DNA of 64,000 nucleotides from AC-32 sp963765785 (GCA_963765785.1 CAVXXW010000001.1:372001-436000); one strand, 5' to 3'; shown: positions 27,033-38,500, counted from the stretch's first letter. Numbers and translations are program-made. The notes: a model not told the origin generated them from the sequence alone.

Positions 27033-27890
27033 GTGAGCGAAGGTGCGGATCCCGGCCGCGGCTCGCGGATCCTGGCCGGCCTGAAGGGCTCCGGTGGAGG
27101 GCAGAGCAGTGTCTGGATCGCACTCGCGAGCACGCTCGTGTTCGCGGGGATCCTCGTCGCCCTGGTCGTCACGTCGCCCGGCTGGCCTGCGGTCAAGGAG
27201 GCGTTCTTCAACCGCGAGGTCTTTGCCGACAACTGGAGGGGGATCGCGCATGCCTTTCTGCTGAACATCAGGATCTTCTTGATCGCGGAGGTCTTCATCC
27301 TCGTCTTCGCGCTTTTCATCGCGATTCTGCGAGGGCTTCCCGGACCGGTGTTCTTCCCGATCCGGATGCTGGCCATCATCTACACGGACCTTTTTCGCGG
27401 GGTACCGACGATCCTCGTGATCTACATCCTCGGCTTCGGCGCGCCCGCCCTGCAGCTCACCGGAGTCCCGGTATCCCCGCTCTTCTGGGGGATCGTCGCG
27501 CTGGTGCTCGTTTACTCGGCGTACGTGGCCGAGGTCTACCGCGCCGGGATCGAGTCGGTCCACGCGAGTCAGGAGGCCGCTGCCCGCTCGCTGGGGCTCT
27601 CGCGCGTGAAGACGTTGCGGTTCGTGATCGTCCCGCAGGCCGTTCGCCGCGTCCTCCCGCCCCTCCTGAACGACTTCATCGGCCTGACGAAGGACACGGC
27701 GCTCGTCGCGCTGATCGGCCCGGTTGAGGCGTTCCGCCAGTCGCAGATCGACGTGGCGGCGACGTTCAACTACACGCCGTATGTCTGCACGGCGATTCTG
27801 TTCATCCTCCTGACGATTCCGCTCGCGCGACTGACCGACTGGCTGATCGCCCGCCAGCGCAAGCGTCAGCTCGCGGGAGGCGCCCGGTGA
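27033..27890 (+). CDS. ABC transporter permease (HisM/GlnP type)
   Basis: A 285-residue inner-membrane permease starting at GTG 27033. Hydrophobic spans include SVWIALASTLVFAGILVALV and FLIAEVFILVFALFIAIL. The EAA loop that contacts the ATPase is clear (EAAARSLGLSRVKTLRFVIV), and the family motif YTDLFRGVPTILVIYILGFG is present. It overlaps the ATPase start by 4 bp (GTGA). Only one permease gene is present, so it should act as a homodimer. Confidence 0.92.
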   Translation: MSEGADPGRGSRILAGLKGSGGGQSSVWIALASTLVFAGILVALVVTSPGWPAVKEAFFNREVFADNWRGIAHAFLLNIRIFLIAEVFILVFALFIAILRGLPGPVFFPIRMLAIIYTDLFRGVPTILVIYILGFGAPALQLTGVPVSPLFWGIVALVLVYSAYVAEVYRAGIESVHASQEAAARSLGLSRVKTLRFVIVPQAVRRVLPPLLNDFIGLTKDTALVALIGPVEAFRQSQIDVAATFNYTPYVCTAILFILLTIPLARLTDWLIARQRKRQLAGGAR

Positions 27891-28642
27891 GTGAGAACGA
27901 TCGGGCGCTCCAGCTCGAAGGGATCCGGAAGTCGTTCGGCGAGACCGAGGTGCTGAAGGGCGTCGACCTTGACGTCGGCAACCACGACGTTTTTTGTCTG
28001 ATCGGCGCCTCGGGCTCCGGCAAGTCGACGCTGCTTCGGTGCGTGAACCTGCTCGAGAAGGTCGACGAGGGGCGGATCCTGTTGCACGGCGAGGAGATCA
28101 CCGGCCGCGACGTCGACGTCAACCGCGTCCGGCGCGGGATCGGGATCGTGTTCCAGGCCTACAACCTGTTCCCCCACATGAGCGTGTTGCGCAACGTGAC
28201 GCTCGCACCTCGGAAGGTGCTCCACAAACCGGCCGCGGATGCGGACGCGGAGGCGATGGCGCTCCTGGATCGGTTCGGCCTGGCCGACAAGCGCGACGAG
28301 TTCCCCGACCGCCTCTCGGGTGGGCAGCAGCAGCGCGTCGCCATCGTTCGTGCGCTCGCGATGCAGCCGGAGCTCATGCTCCTCGACGAAGTCACGTCCG
28401 CGCTCGACCCGGCGTTGGTCGGCGAGGTGCTGAACGTGATCCGCGAGCTCGCGGAGGGTGGCATGACCATGCTGATCGCCACGCACGAGATGGGCTTCGC
28501 CCGGGACATCGCGAGCCGCGTCTGCTTCCTGGACGACGGGCTGATCGTCGAGGAGGGCTTGCCCGACGAAATCTTCGCGCGGCCTAAGCACGCACGGACG
28601 CAGCAGTTCCTGGAGCGGATAATCGAAGCTGGCAGGCTCTGA
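27887..28642 (+). CDS. ABC transporter ATP-binding protein (GlnQ type)
   Basis: A 251-residue ATPase powering the preceding permease. Walker A is GASGSGKSTLLRC near residue 43, the Q-loop lies in GIVFQAYNLFPHMSVLRNV, the signature is LSGGQQQRVAIVRAL, Walker B is LMLLDEVTSALDP and the switch His is in LIATHEMGFARDI. It has the usual length and ends with the GLPDEIFARPKHARTQQFL segment typical of the polar amino acid family. The start is GTG 27887 overlapping the permease stop. Confidence 0.94.
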   Translation: MSENDRALQLEGIRKSFGETEVLKGVDLDVGNHDVFCLIGASGSGKSTLLRCVNLLEKVDEGRILLHGEEITGRDVDVNRVRRGIGIVFQAYNLFPHMSVLRNVTLAPRKVLHKPAADADAEAMALLDRFGLADKRDEFPDRLSGGQQQRVAIVRALAMQPELMLLDEVTSALDPALVGEVLNVIRELAEGGMTMLIATHEMGFARDIASRVCFLDDGLIVEEGLPDEIFARPKHARTQQFLERIIEAGRL

Positions 28643-28658
28643 CCAAAGGAGGTCGACG

Positions 28659-29297
28659 ATGGAAGCAGGCACGTCCTATCCCGTGCAGTACGACATCGAC
28701 TACCCGGACCGGCCGCTGAACCGCCTGACGACGGCCTTCCGGATCTTGTGGGTTATCCCGATCGCGATCGTGCTCGGGACGCTCGAGGGCGGCGCGTCGT
28801 CGTGGTCGAACAAGGCGGGCGACCAGTGGCACTGGGGCGCTGGGACCGCCGGGCTGCTGTTCGTTGGCCCGCTGCTGATGATCCTCTTCAGGCAGAAGTA
28901 CCCGCGCTGGTGGTTCGACTGGAACCAGGAGCTGCTCCGGTTCGAGAACCGCGTCGGCGCGTACTTGGCGCTGCTCGACGACCGCTATCCGTCGACGGAC
29001 GAGCACCAGTCGGTCCGGCTCGAGCTCGTGTACCCCGATGCACAGCAGGATCTCAACCGCTGGCTGCCGCTCGTCAAGTGGCTGCTCGCGATCCCGCACT
29101 ACATCGTGCTCTTCTTTCTGTGGATCGCGGCGTTCTTCACCGTGATCTTTGCGTGGTTCGCGATTCTCTTCACCGGCCGCTACCCCCGCGGCCTGTTCGA
29201 CTTCGTCGTCGGCGTCGGGCGCTGGACGAACCGCGTCACCGCCTACGCGTTCATCCTCGTCACCGACGAGTACCCGCCGTTCCGGCTCTCGCCATGA
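28659..29297 (+). CDS. DUF4389 membrane protein
   Basis: A 212-residue membrane protein matching the DUF4389 pattern. It has an N-terminal beta segment (YPVQYDIDYPDRPLNRLTT), three or four membrane spans, and the repeated aromatic signature FRQKYPRWWFDWNQELLRF and FTGRYPRGLFDFVVGVGRW. Function is not known for the family. It starts ATG 28659 after a good AAAGGAGGT ribosome-binding site and overlaps the next small gene by 4 bp (ATGA). Confidence 0.82.
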   Translation: MEAGTSYPVQYDIDYPDRPLNRLTTAFRILWVIPIAIVLGTLEGGASSWSNKAGDQWHWGAGTAGLLFVGPLLMILFRQKYPRWWFDWNQELLRFENRVGAYLALLDDRYPSTDEHQSVRLELVYPDAQQDLNRWLPLVKWLLAIPHYIVLFFLWIAAFFTVIFAWFAILFTGRYPRGLFDFVVGVGRWTNRVTAYAFILVTDEYPPFRLSP

Positions 29298-29518
29298 GCG
29301 AGCTCGTGGTCTTGCAAGTTGTCGGCTCGGAGCCGGAGGCCGAGATCATCCTCTCGCTGCTGCGGACCGAAGACATCCCGGCGATTGCCCAGAAGACGAA
29401 CTTCGCCGTCGGCCTCGCCGACGCGTCGTCGAGCGGCGCAGGCCCGCGCGAGATCCTCGTGCACGAGGAGAACCTCGAGCGGGCGCGCCAGATTTTGGAG
29501 GAGCAGCCGCCCGTCTAG
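29294..29518 (+). CDS. Small DUF2007-like signal-transducing protein
   Basis: A 74-residue protein starting ATG 29294. The pattern ELVVLQVVGSEPEAEIILSL, IPAIAQKTNFA and REILVHEENLERARQILEE matches DUF2007-type domains (ferredoxin-like fold, often described as putative signal transducers). It is coupled to the DUF4389 gene by ATGA overlap. Its TAG stop overlaps the stop of the convergent TenA-like gene by two bases. Confidence 0.75.
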   Translation: MSELVVLQVVGSEPEAEIILSLLRTEDIPAIAQKTNFAVGLADASSSGAGPREILVHEENLERARQILEEQPPV

Positions 29519-30081
29519 GCCGCGACGCCGTCCAGCAGAGCCCAGTTCGCGGCCAGCGCGGCTTCGGCCAGAAGCACGAGCTGCGGGTCGTCCGCCTCCT
29601 CGAGGGTCGCTCGGGCCTCGGCGGCGTGCTCGTGGTCTCGCTCGCCGTGAACGGCGAAGTACTCGACCGCCTGCGAGTCGTCCGAGAAGCCGTAGTGGTC
29701 GAGCAAGCCGCGCAGCTTCGTCTCCGAGATCGCCGGCTGGCCGGCCTCGATCGCGTAGAGGATCGCGGCGGCGCCGAGCTCGTCGGTCGCGCCGGCCCAC
29801 GCCTCGGCGCAGCAGCGCGTCTGCGGCAGCGGCTCGCGGTGCTCAGTCCCGAGCGCGCCCGCGAACTCGTCCCAGAGCGCGATGTGAGCGGCTTCCTCGT
29901 CGGCATGCAGCCGCGCCGTCCGCGCCGCGCGCGCCAGGGCAACGACTGCGTGCCGGTACTCGCCGGCGTAGCGGGCCAGCTCCTCGCGCGTCAGCTCGCC
30001 GGCTTCCCAGCGCGTGTAGAAGGGATGCTCGAGCACGTTCCAACGCTCCCGAGCGGCGTCGATACCTGCCACTACGTCCAT
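29515..30081 (-). CDS. TenA/PqqC/CADD-like haem-oxygenase-fold protein
   Basis: A 188-residue all-helical protein, start ATG 30081. Helices carry spaced acidic and His residues (WEAGELTREELARYAGEYRH, HADEEAAHIALWDEF, EYFAVHGERDHEHA), which are the candidate di-metal ligands of the CADD/PqqC-like iron redox enzymes. It fits that group better than thiaminase TenA because of the paired EExxH and HxxxDHEH elements. Possible roles include oxygen-dependent cofactor chemistry. Substrate unknown. The long open frame upstream to 31500 is a shadow of the ABC genes. Confidence 0.75.
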   Translation of the reverse strand: MDVVAGIDAARERWNVLEHPFYTRWEAGELTREELARYAGEYRHAVVALARAARTARLHADEEAAHIALWDEFAGALGTEHREPLPQTRCCAEAWAGATDELGAAAILYAIEAGQPAISETKLRGLLDHYGFSDDSQAVEYFAVHGERDHEHAAEARATLEEADDPQLVLLAEAALAANWALLDGVAA

Positions 30082-30154
30082 CTGGGCTCCTCCCGTCGCG
30101 CGACCCCGCAAGAGCAATCCTACCCCGGCTCCATGACATAGGCACTCTGAGGTT

Positions 30155-30814
30155 GTGGCGGTGGTGCGGCTGCGGGACGTCGTCAAGACCCACGGCGAGG
30201 GACGGGCCGCGCTGCGCGTGCTGGACGGGCTCGACCTCGACCTCTCGGCCGGCGAGCTCGTTGCCGTCACGGGCCGGTCGGGCTCGGGGAAGTCGACACT
30301 GCTGAACGTCGTCGGCGCGCTCGACCGCGTCGACAGCGGGGTCGTCGAGGTCGGCGGCGTGCGCATCGACGGAGCGCCCGAGCGGGTGCTGGCGCCGCTG
30401 CGCCGCGACCGGATTGGGTTCGTCTTCCAGGCGTTCCACCTGCTGCCGGAGCTGACCGGGCTCGAGAATGTATTGCTGCCCGCTCGGCTCGACGGCCGCG
30501 GCCCGTCGCTCGAGCGCGGCCACGAGCTCGTGCGGCGGCTCGGCCTCGGAGACGCGGCCGAGCGGCTGCCGACGGTGCTCTCCGGCGGCGAGCAGCAGCG
30601 GCTGGCGATCGCGCGGGCGCTCGTGAACGACCCGGAGCTCGTCCTCGCCGACGAGCCGACCGGCAACCTCGACGCCGATTCGGGCGAGGTCGTCCTCGAG
30701 CTGCTGCGGGCGATCGCCGACGAGGGCCGCGCCATCCTGCTGGTGACGCACGAGCGCGAGGCGACGCGGCGGGCCGACCGCGTGCTCCGGCTCGAGTCCG
30801 GCCGGCTGCGGTGA
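30155..30814 (+). CDS. ABC transporter ATP-binding protein (MacB/LolD type)
   Basis: A 219-residue ATPase starting at GTG 30155 (a GTG at 30161 is also possible). Walker A VTGRSGSGKSTLLNVV, Q-loop IGFVFQAFHLLPELTGLENV, signature LSGGEQQRLAIARALV, Walker B LVLADEPTGNLD and switch His in LLVTHEREATRRADR. The EPTGNLD form marks the MacB/LolD/FtsE class, which pairs with FtsX-like permeases for export or envelope work. It overlaps the following permease gene by 4 bp (GTGA). Confidence 0.92.
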   Translation: MAVVRLRDVVKTHGEGRAALRVLDGLDLDLSAGELVAVTGRSGSGKSTLLNVVGALDRVDSGVVEVGGVRIDGAPERVLAPLRRDRIGFVFQAFHLLPELTGLENVLLPARLDGRGPSLERGHELVRRLGLGDAAERLPTVLSGGEQQRLAIARALVNDPELVLADEPTGNLDADSGEVVLELLRAIADEGRAILLVTHEREATRRADRVLRLESGRLR

Positions 30815-33088
30815 ACGCGATCCTCGCCTACGCCCTCGCGCGGCTGCGGGTGCGCCGCGGGCGCGTGCTGCTGGCGGCGGGCGGGATCGCAGCCGCGGCG
30901 GCGATGCTCGGCGCGTCGGTCACCGTCGCCTACGGCCTCGCGACCGGCTTCGACCGGACGGCGGCGCGCGCGCAGCTCCCGGACATCCTCGCGACCTTCC
31001 AGCCGCAGAGCCGCGACACCGTCGCACGGGTCGTCTCGAGCCTTGCCAACGTGCGCGCTGCCTCGTACCGGCTGCAGGTCGACAACGTCTACGTCGCCTC
31101 CCGCGATCGCTTCGAGAGCAACGCGACGGTGATCGGGCTGCCTCCCGACCGCACCCGCGGCTACGCGATCGTGAGCGGCCGCGCGCTCCGGCACCCGGGC
31201 GAGGCGCTGGTCGAGCAAGGGCTTGCGCGCTCCTGGCATCTCCATCCGGCTTCCGAGCTCGACGTCAGCGGCGGGCGGGTGCGGGTGGTCGGCGTGGTCG
31301 TCGCACCGGACAACGTCGCCTTTCCGCTCGCGCGTCGACCGCGGGTCTGGCTCGGCTACCGCGACGCCGCCGCCGTCACCGGCACGCCGCTCGGCACGGT
31401 CAACTCGGCGCTCGTCTGGCTCGTCGAACCCGAAGCTCGCGGACGTCACGCTCGACCAGGCGCGCTCGGCCGCGTTCGGCGTGCAAGGGCTCCGCTTCAC
31501 GACGCGCGCGGGGCTGCAGGTGCTGATCGGTCAGGCCGCCGGAATCGTGATCGCGCTGCTCGTCGCGTTCTCGCTGATCGCGCTGGTCGTCGCCGGCACG
31601 ATGCTCGCCGCGTCGGCAAACGCCGAGGTGCAGCGGCGGCTCGAAGGGCTCGGACTGCTGCGGGCGCTCGGCGCCTCGCCGCGGACGGTCGTGGCGGCCG
31701 CGGCTGTCGAGGCCGTGGCCGTTGCGCTCCCCGCCGGCGCGCTCGGCGTGCTCGCCGGCTGGGCGCTCGTCGCCTCGCCGCTCGACCGGCTGCTCGGGAG
31801 CCTGAGCCAGCTCGGGCCCGGCGCGTCGGTCGCGCCGCTGCTGCTCGCGGTGCTGCTCGGTCTCGTCGCACTGGTCGCGCTCGCATCGGGGTGGCCGGCC
31901 TGGCGCGCGACCCGCGGTCCGGCGGGCGCGGTGCTTCGCCGCGGCGACGTGACCCCGTCGTCGCGTCGGCTGCCAGGCGGCGGAGGGCCCGCGGGCCTCG
32001 GGCTGCGCATGGCGCTAGCCCGGCCGGCGCGAACTGCGGGCGGGATCGTCGTGCTCGGCTCGGCGGTCGTCGTGATCCTGCTGATCCTCGCGATCGCCTC
32101 GCTCCTGCTCCGGCTCGACAGCAACCCGGTCGCCGTCGGCAAGCGCTACCAGCTGACCGCGTCCGTGCCGGTGTCGGACACGTCGCAGATCGCCCGGCTG
32201 CCGGGCGTCGAGGCGGCGGCGCCGCGCTACGAGCTGAACGCCGCCGACTCGTTCGACCTCGGCGAGTTCTTCACGCTGATCGCGTTCCCCGGCGACCACA
32301 CGCGCTTCGAGGCGCCGCCGCTCGCCGAGGGCCGGCGGCTCCATGGGCCGCGGGAGGCCGAGGTCGGGCTCGGGCTCGCGCAGGTGCTGAACCTCAGCCC
32401 GGGCGCGACGCTCGCCGCGCAGCTGCCGAGCGGCCGCGAGGCGCGCTTCCGTGTCGTCGGCGTCGTCCGCGCGCTGGAGCGGCAGGGCCGGGTGGCGTAC
32501 GTCCAGCCGCAACAGCTGGCCGGCGAGGCGCCATACGAGATCGCGATTCGGCTGCGCGCGTCGACCTCGGCATCGGCGGTGCGGGGCGAGCTCCGGCAGG
32601 CCGGGGTCTTCGCGGCCGCGCCGTCACAGGGCGTGACCGGCCAGTCCGTCCAGGGCTGGGCGTCGCGCTCGAGCGGGTTCATCGACCTGCTCGTGGCGCT
32701 GCTGCGGACGGTCGCGCTGATCGACGGGCTCGTCTGCCTGTACGCGATCGCGCAGCTGCTCGCGCTGACCGTGCAGGAGCGGCGCAGCGGTCTCGCAACC
32801 GTGCGGGCGCTCGGCGGCGGCCCGCGGCAGCTCGGGAGTATCGTCGCCTTCGCGGCCGCGCCGGTGGTGCTGGCGGCGATCGTCGTCGGCCTCGCCGCCG
32901 AGCGCTGGCTCGTCGGACCGGCGGTCGCGCGGCTCGCGGCGAGCTACGTCTCGCTGTCGCTCTCGCCCTCGGCCGCGGCGGTCGCCGTCACCTCTGCCGG
33001 ACTCGTCGCGGGCGCGGCCGTGACCGTGCTCTGGGCGACGCGGCTCGTCACTCGGGGGCCCGTCGTGACCTGGCTGCGGGGGGACTAA
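30811..33088 (+). pseudogene. FtsX/MacB-type ABC permease (one-base frameshift)
   Basis: A permease of about 758 residues once the frame is repaired. The N-terminal frame (start GTG 30811, MNAILAYALARLRVRRGRVL) gives one membrane span and an extracytoplasmic domain as far as SALVWLVEP. The C-terminal frame resumes NPKLADVTLDQARSAAFG and holds the remaining spans, two FtsX core blocks (EVQRRLEGLGLLRALGASPR and VQERRSGLATVRALGGGPR) and ends VVTWLRGD. Removing one base near 31426-31431 joins them. Two FtsX domains in one chain is usual for this class. Its TAA overlaps the stop of the convergent phosphoesterase. Confidence 0.85.
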
Positions 33089-34497
33089 GGCAGGTAGAGC
33101 CGTGCATTCCGGTCGGCCGGCGTTCCGGCGAAATGCTGGACGCGGCCGCCCTGGAAGTCGAGGAACGCGAGCTGGCGTGAGATCTCGGCGAGCTTGTCCG
33201 ACGGGTCGTGGTCGACCATCCACGTCTGCAGGACGAGCTTCCCGTCGGCCGTCCGGTCGAGCTCGAAAGCCCGCGCCTGTTGCGGGTAGTCGGCCAGCGA
33301 CGACGTCCCGATCAGCCAGTAGTGGCCGCGCGGGTGGATCTCGTTGCGGTGCGTGTCGCCGTGCACCGCGGCGACGACGTGCGGGTCGCCGTCGAGCAGC
33401 CCGAGCACCTGCTCGCCGCCCGTCGCGGAGGTCAGCGGCGTGTGCGTGAAGAGGACGACCGGCTTCGTACCGGCGCCTCGCAGCTCGGCCGCGAGCCAGC
33501 GCAGCTGCGAAGGCCGCACGAGCCCGTACGAGCCGGAGTCGCGGCGGATCGTGTCGAGCACGATGCCGCGCACGGCCCCGACGTCGAACGCGTAGTCGAG
33601 CAGCGGCCCGCTCCCGCCGTGGCCGCTCGCCCGCCGCAGCGCCGCCAGCACCTGCGCCGTCGAGAGCTCGCGTCGCCGCGGGTCGGCGGGCACCGGCTCC
33701 GAAGACCCGGGCAGCCCCGAGCTCAGCAGCCGCGCGACGGTCGCCTGGCTCAGGCGCAGGCCGCGCACCGCCTGGAGCGCCGCCGGGCTGAGCGTGAGCA
33801 GCTTCCGGTCGCCGGTGGCGATCGCGTTCGTCTCGGCGGATGGCGCGAGGTTGCCCTGGACGAGCACATCGTGGTTGCCGACGACCGGATACCAGGGCGC
33901 CTTCAGGCCCGGCGAGTCGAACGGCCGCTCGGCCTCCGCCAGCAGCCCGAGGTGCCGCGGCGGGTCGACGTCGGGTCGGTAGTAGTACGGATCCGGGTTC
34001 GACGCCGACTGGACTCCCTGGTAGCCGGGTGCGCCGCTGTTCGGATCGACGCGGCCGCCGTCGAGGACCGCCAGCGCCTCGTCGAGCTCGTTCAGCTGGT
34101 CGTTGTCGATCAGGTCGCCGGTCTCGACGACGGCCTGCGGATGGAGCGCGTTCAAGGAGCGCACCGTCGCGTCGAGTACCTGACCGCTCAGCGACTCCTG
34201 CGGCCGGAACGCGGACGTGAACGGCGGTCCGCGCCGGTCGAGCACCTCGAGCCGCGCGGGCGATTCCTCGTCGACGACGTGCGCGTCCGTCAGCTGTGCG
34301 AAGAGCGCGAGCCGGCGCACCGGCTTCGACGCCGGCGCGAGCTCGGTGCGATCGACGAACGGCTCGCCCCCGGCGCGCTCGAGCACGCCGTCGCCGTTGC
34401 GGTCGCGGAAGGTCGCGTGGAGCGTCGAGCCCGTCGGCGGCCCGCTGCAGCCCGTTACCAGCAGCACCGCGAGCAGTGCGAGACCGGTTCGACCCAC
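33085..34497 (-). CDS. Metallophosphoesterase lipoprotein
   Basis: A 470-residue calcineurin-like phosphoesterase with a lipoprotein signal (LALLAVLLVTGC, Cys17). Metal-binding motifs in order: DAHVVDEES (first Asp/His), ETGDLIDNDQ (GDxxD), PVVGNHDVLVQG (GNHD), FTHTPL and AVHGDTHRNEIH. A calcium-binding-like segment DRNGDGVLE lies near residue 33. It probably acts outside the membrane on a phosphate ester. The substrate is not evident. The upstream neighbour on the same strand is the orphan ABC ATPase. Confidence 0.88.
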   Translation of the reverse strand: MGRTGLALLAVLLVTGCSGPPTGSTLHATFRDRNGDGVLERAGGEPFVDRTELAPASKPVRRLALFAQLTDAHVVDEESPARLEVLDRRGPPFTSAFRPQESLSGQVLDATVRSLNALHPQAVVETGDLIDNDQLNELDEALAVLDGGRVDPNSGAPGYQGVQSASNPDPYYYRPDVDPPRHLGLLAEAERPFDSPGLKAPWYPVVGNHDVLVQGNLAPSAETNAIATGDRKLLTLSPAALQAVRGLRLSQATVARLLSSGLPGSSEPVPADPRRRELSTAQVLAALRRASGHGGSGPLLDYAFDVGAVRGIVLDTIRRDSGSYGLVRPSQLRWLAAELRGAGTKPVVLFTHTPLTSATGGEQVLGLLDGDPHVVAAVHGDTHRNEIHPRGHYWLIGTSSLADYPQQARAFELDRTADGKLVLQTWMVDHDPSDKLAEISRQLAFLDFQGGRVQHFAGTPADRNARLYLP

Positions 34498-34519
34498 CCG
34501 GGAATCGTGCCTAGGGCCC

Positions 34520-34569
34520 TCAGGACGGCGCGGACAGGCCGTCCGTGAGGCCCTTGAGCGAGACGCGCG

Positions 34570-34573
<4 letters not shown>
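34520..34573 (-). pseudogene. Truncated start of a MacB-type permease
   Basis: A GTG at 34573 overlaps the stop of the ATPase gene (GTGA). It reads VTRVSLKGLTDGLSAPS before a stop at 34522-34520. MTRxxLKGL is how many MacB/FtsX-type permeases downstream of such ATPases begin, where a long membrane protein would normally follow. Here it stops after 17 codons, which suggests that the permease gene was deleted, leaving only its first nine or so codons. Confidence 0.5.
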
Positions 34574-35355
<782 letters not shown>

Positions 35356-35467
35356 TGCGTCTCGCCTGATGGTGGGCTCGGTATGCCGTTCCATCGTGTG
35401 CGCACGCGTCTGCCATTCGCATTGGGGCACCCCTAAACCCGCCTCTAAGGTTTCGGGGACATGGCTC

Positions 35468-35473
35468 TACAAT
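35468..35473 (+). promoter_or_regulatory. Possible -10 element before the cyclase-LuxR gene
   Basis: TACAAT lies 35 bp before the candidate CTG start at 35508, in the divergent gap with the ABC ATPase. No convincing -35 element is visible, so this is weak evidence. Confidence 0.25.
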
Positions 35474-35507
35474 TGCCTTCCGGCGTCGATTCAGGGGGCA
35501 AAAGCAA

Positions 35508-38500
35508 CTGAGCACACCAGCGGTACGAGACGCTTCAACGGCCCTGCCCACGGGCACCGTGACCTTCCTGTTCACGGACATCGAGGGCTCCACGAAGCTG
35601 CTCAAGAGCCTCGGTCGCGACCGGTACGGAGACGTCCTCGCGACCCACAACCGGCTTTTGCGGACGGCGTTCTCCGAGGCCGGCGGAATCGAGATCGACA
35701 CGAAGGGCGACTCGTTCTTCGTCGTCTTCCGCAGCGCCGGCTCGGCGATCGAGGCCTCCGCGGCGGCACAACGTGCGCTCGCGGGGCACGAATGGCCCGA
35801 GGGCGTGCAGGTCCGGGTGCGGATGGGGCTGCACACCGGCGAGGCGTCGGTCGGCACCGACGGCTACGTCGGCTTCGCCGTGCACCAGGCCGCGCGGATC
35901 GGCGACGCCGGCCACGGCGGCCAGGTGCTGCTCTCGACGACAACGGCGACTCTCGTCCGCTTCGACCTTCCTGCGCCGCTCGGGCTGCGGGACCTCGGCC
36001 CGGTCCAGCTGCCGGACTTCGACCGGCCCGAGCGGCTGTTCCAGCTCGAGATCGAAGGCCTGCCCGGCGAGTTCCCGCTGCTCTCGACGCGCGAGCGCGA
36101 GAAGGCCCGGCCGCGCATGCCGCGGCGCCGGGCCGACGTCCAGGTCGCGACCACGCCGCTGCTCGAGCGCGAAGCGGAGGTCGCCGCGCTGCACGCGGTC
36201 GTCGATGCGGCCGCCTCCGGTGCCGGCCGCGTCGTCGCGATCGAGGGCCGCGCAGGAATGGGCAAGACGCGGCTGGTCGCCGAGGCGCGCTCGCTCGCGT
36301 CGGGCGCCGGCTTCGAGGTGCTGCTCGCTCGCAGCGCCGACCTCGAGCAGGAGTTCGCCTACGGCGTCGTGCGCCAGCTGTTCGAGCCCTACCTGGCCTC
36401 GCTCTCGCAGGACGAGCGCGACGAGGCGCTCTCCGGCACAGCCGCCCTGGCCGAGCGGCTCTTCGGCGACGAGGAGCTGACCGGCGCCGCGGCCGGCGAC
36501 GTCTCCTTCGCGGTCCTGCACGGCCTCTACTGGCTCGCCGCCAACCTTGCCGCTCGCCGTCCGACGGCGATCGTCGTCGACGACCTGCACTGGACCGACG
36601 CGCCGACGCTGCGCTGGCTGGCCTTCCTCGGACGCCGGCTCGAGGGGCTGCCGCTGCTCGTCGTCCTCGGGCTGCGCCCGCCCGAGCAGTCGGTCGAGAC
36701 GGAGCTGCTGACCGAGCTGATCTCCGATCCGACCGTGCTCGTGATCCGGCCGACCGCGCTCAGCGAGCCGGCGGTCGGGGCGATGGTCGCGCAGGAGTAC
36801 GGCTCGGAGGCGCATCCTGCATTCGCCGCCGCGTGCCACTCGGCCACCGGCGGCAACCCGCTGTTCGTGCGGGCGCTCGTCGACGCGCTGCACGGCGAAG
36901 GCGTCGAGCCGACCGCCGAGAACGCCGCCCGGGCGCGCGAGGTGGGGCCGGAGCCGGTGACGCGCGCGGTAACTCTGCGCCTCTCGCGGCTGCCGGAGGA
37001 GGCGCGTCGGTTCGCAACCGCGGCGGCGATCCTCGGCGACGCCTCGGAGCAGCGCGACGTGGCGACGCTCGCTGAGATCGACGACCGGCACCTCTCGACG
37101 CTCGCGGCGACCTGGCTCGCTCGGGCCGACCTGATGCGGGTGACGACGCCGACCGTCGAGTTCGTCCATCCGGTCGTGCGCGCTGCGGTGTACGAGTCGA
37201 TCGAGCCCGTTCACCGGCTGGTGGCGCACCGGCGCGCCGCCGAGATTCTCGACGCCGCCGACGAGGAGCCGGAGCGGGTCGCTGCCCACCTCGACCTCGT
37301 GACGCCCGCGGGCGACCCGTTCGTGGTCGAGACGCTGCGCGTCGCGGCCGACCGTGCGCTCGTCCGCGGCGCGCCGGAGGTCGCCGTCCGCTACCTGCGG
37401 CGTGCGCTCGCCGAGCCGCCGACGGAGGAGACGCGCGTCGACACGCTGCGGGAGCTCGGCCTCGCCGAGCAGCGCGTGGACGTGTCGTCGGCCGCCGAGC
37501 ACCTGCGCGAGGCGCTCGCCCACACCGACGAGCCGCTGCGGCACGCGCGGCTCGCCCTCGAGCTCGGCCGCTCGCTCTTCCGGCTCAACCGCGGGCCGGA
37601 GGCGGTGCGGATCTTCGAGCGCGCGGTGGAGCGGCTCGGTGACGAGGAGCCCGAGCTGCGCGAGATGCTCGAGGCGGAGCTGATCAACTCCGCCGGCTTC
37701 GACTCCGACGTCTTCCAGGTCTCGCGCACCCGCCTCGAGCAGGCCGACGAGACGACGCTCGAAGGCGACATCGGCCGCGCGGTGATGGTCGCCACCCTGC
37801 GCTACTTCGACGCCCGCCGCGGCTGCAACCGGGAGCGCATGGCGCGAGAGCTGGCCGAGCCGGCGACGCTGGGCGCGCTGGTCGACAGCATGCCGTCGGT
37901 CGCGATCTCGTGCGCGGCGACGGCGCTGATGTTCGCCGAGCTCGACGACGAGGTCGACCGCTTCTTCGACACGATCATGGAGGCGGCCAAGAAGCGCGGC
38001 GAGCTGGTCACGCTCTCGAACATGCTCTGCTTCCGCGGCCTGACGCTCGCCCAGCGCGGCGACCTCGAGGCGGCGATGGACGACCTGCACGAGTCGGACG
38101 ACCTCGTCCGCTACCTGCCGACCCAGCAGGGCGCGATCTACTTCCACTCGTATCTGGCCGACGTGCTCACGAACCGCGGCGAGCTGGACGAGGCCGAGCG
38201 CTCGCTCGCGCAGCTCGGGCTCGAGGAGGAGGTCGCCGAGAGCGGCCACATCATCTTCTTCCTTGGCGCCCGGGGGTGGCTGCGATTCGCGCGGCGCGAC
38301 TTCACGGCGGCGGCGGACGACTGGCGGCGGCTGGGCCGCTGCATGGAGGCGTTCGAGATGCGCAATCCCGCCGTGGTCGCCTGGAGGTCGCACCTGGCGC
38401 TGGCGCTAATCGCCCTCGACCGCCGCGACGAGGCGCTCGAGCTTGCGCGTGAAGAGATCGAGCTCGCGCGGGCCTGGGGCTCGCCGAGGCCGATCGGCGT

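Noticed and set aside
35535..38393. A leftward open frame of 952 codons
   Set aside because: It mirrors the cyclase-ATPase-LuxR gene, which has clear domains in order; the antisense product has none.
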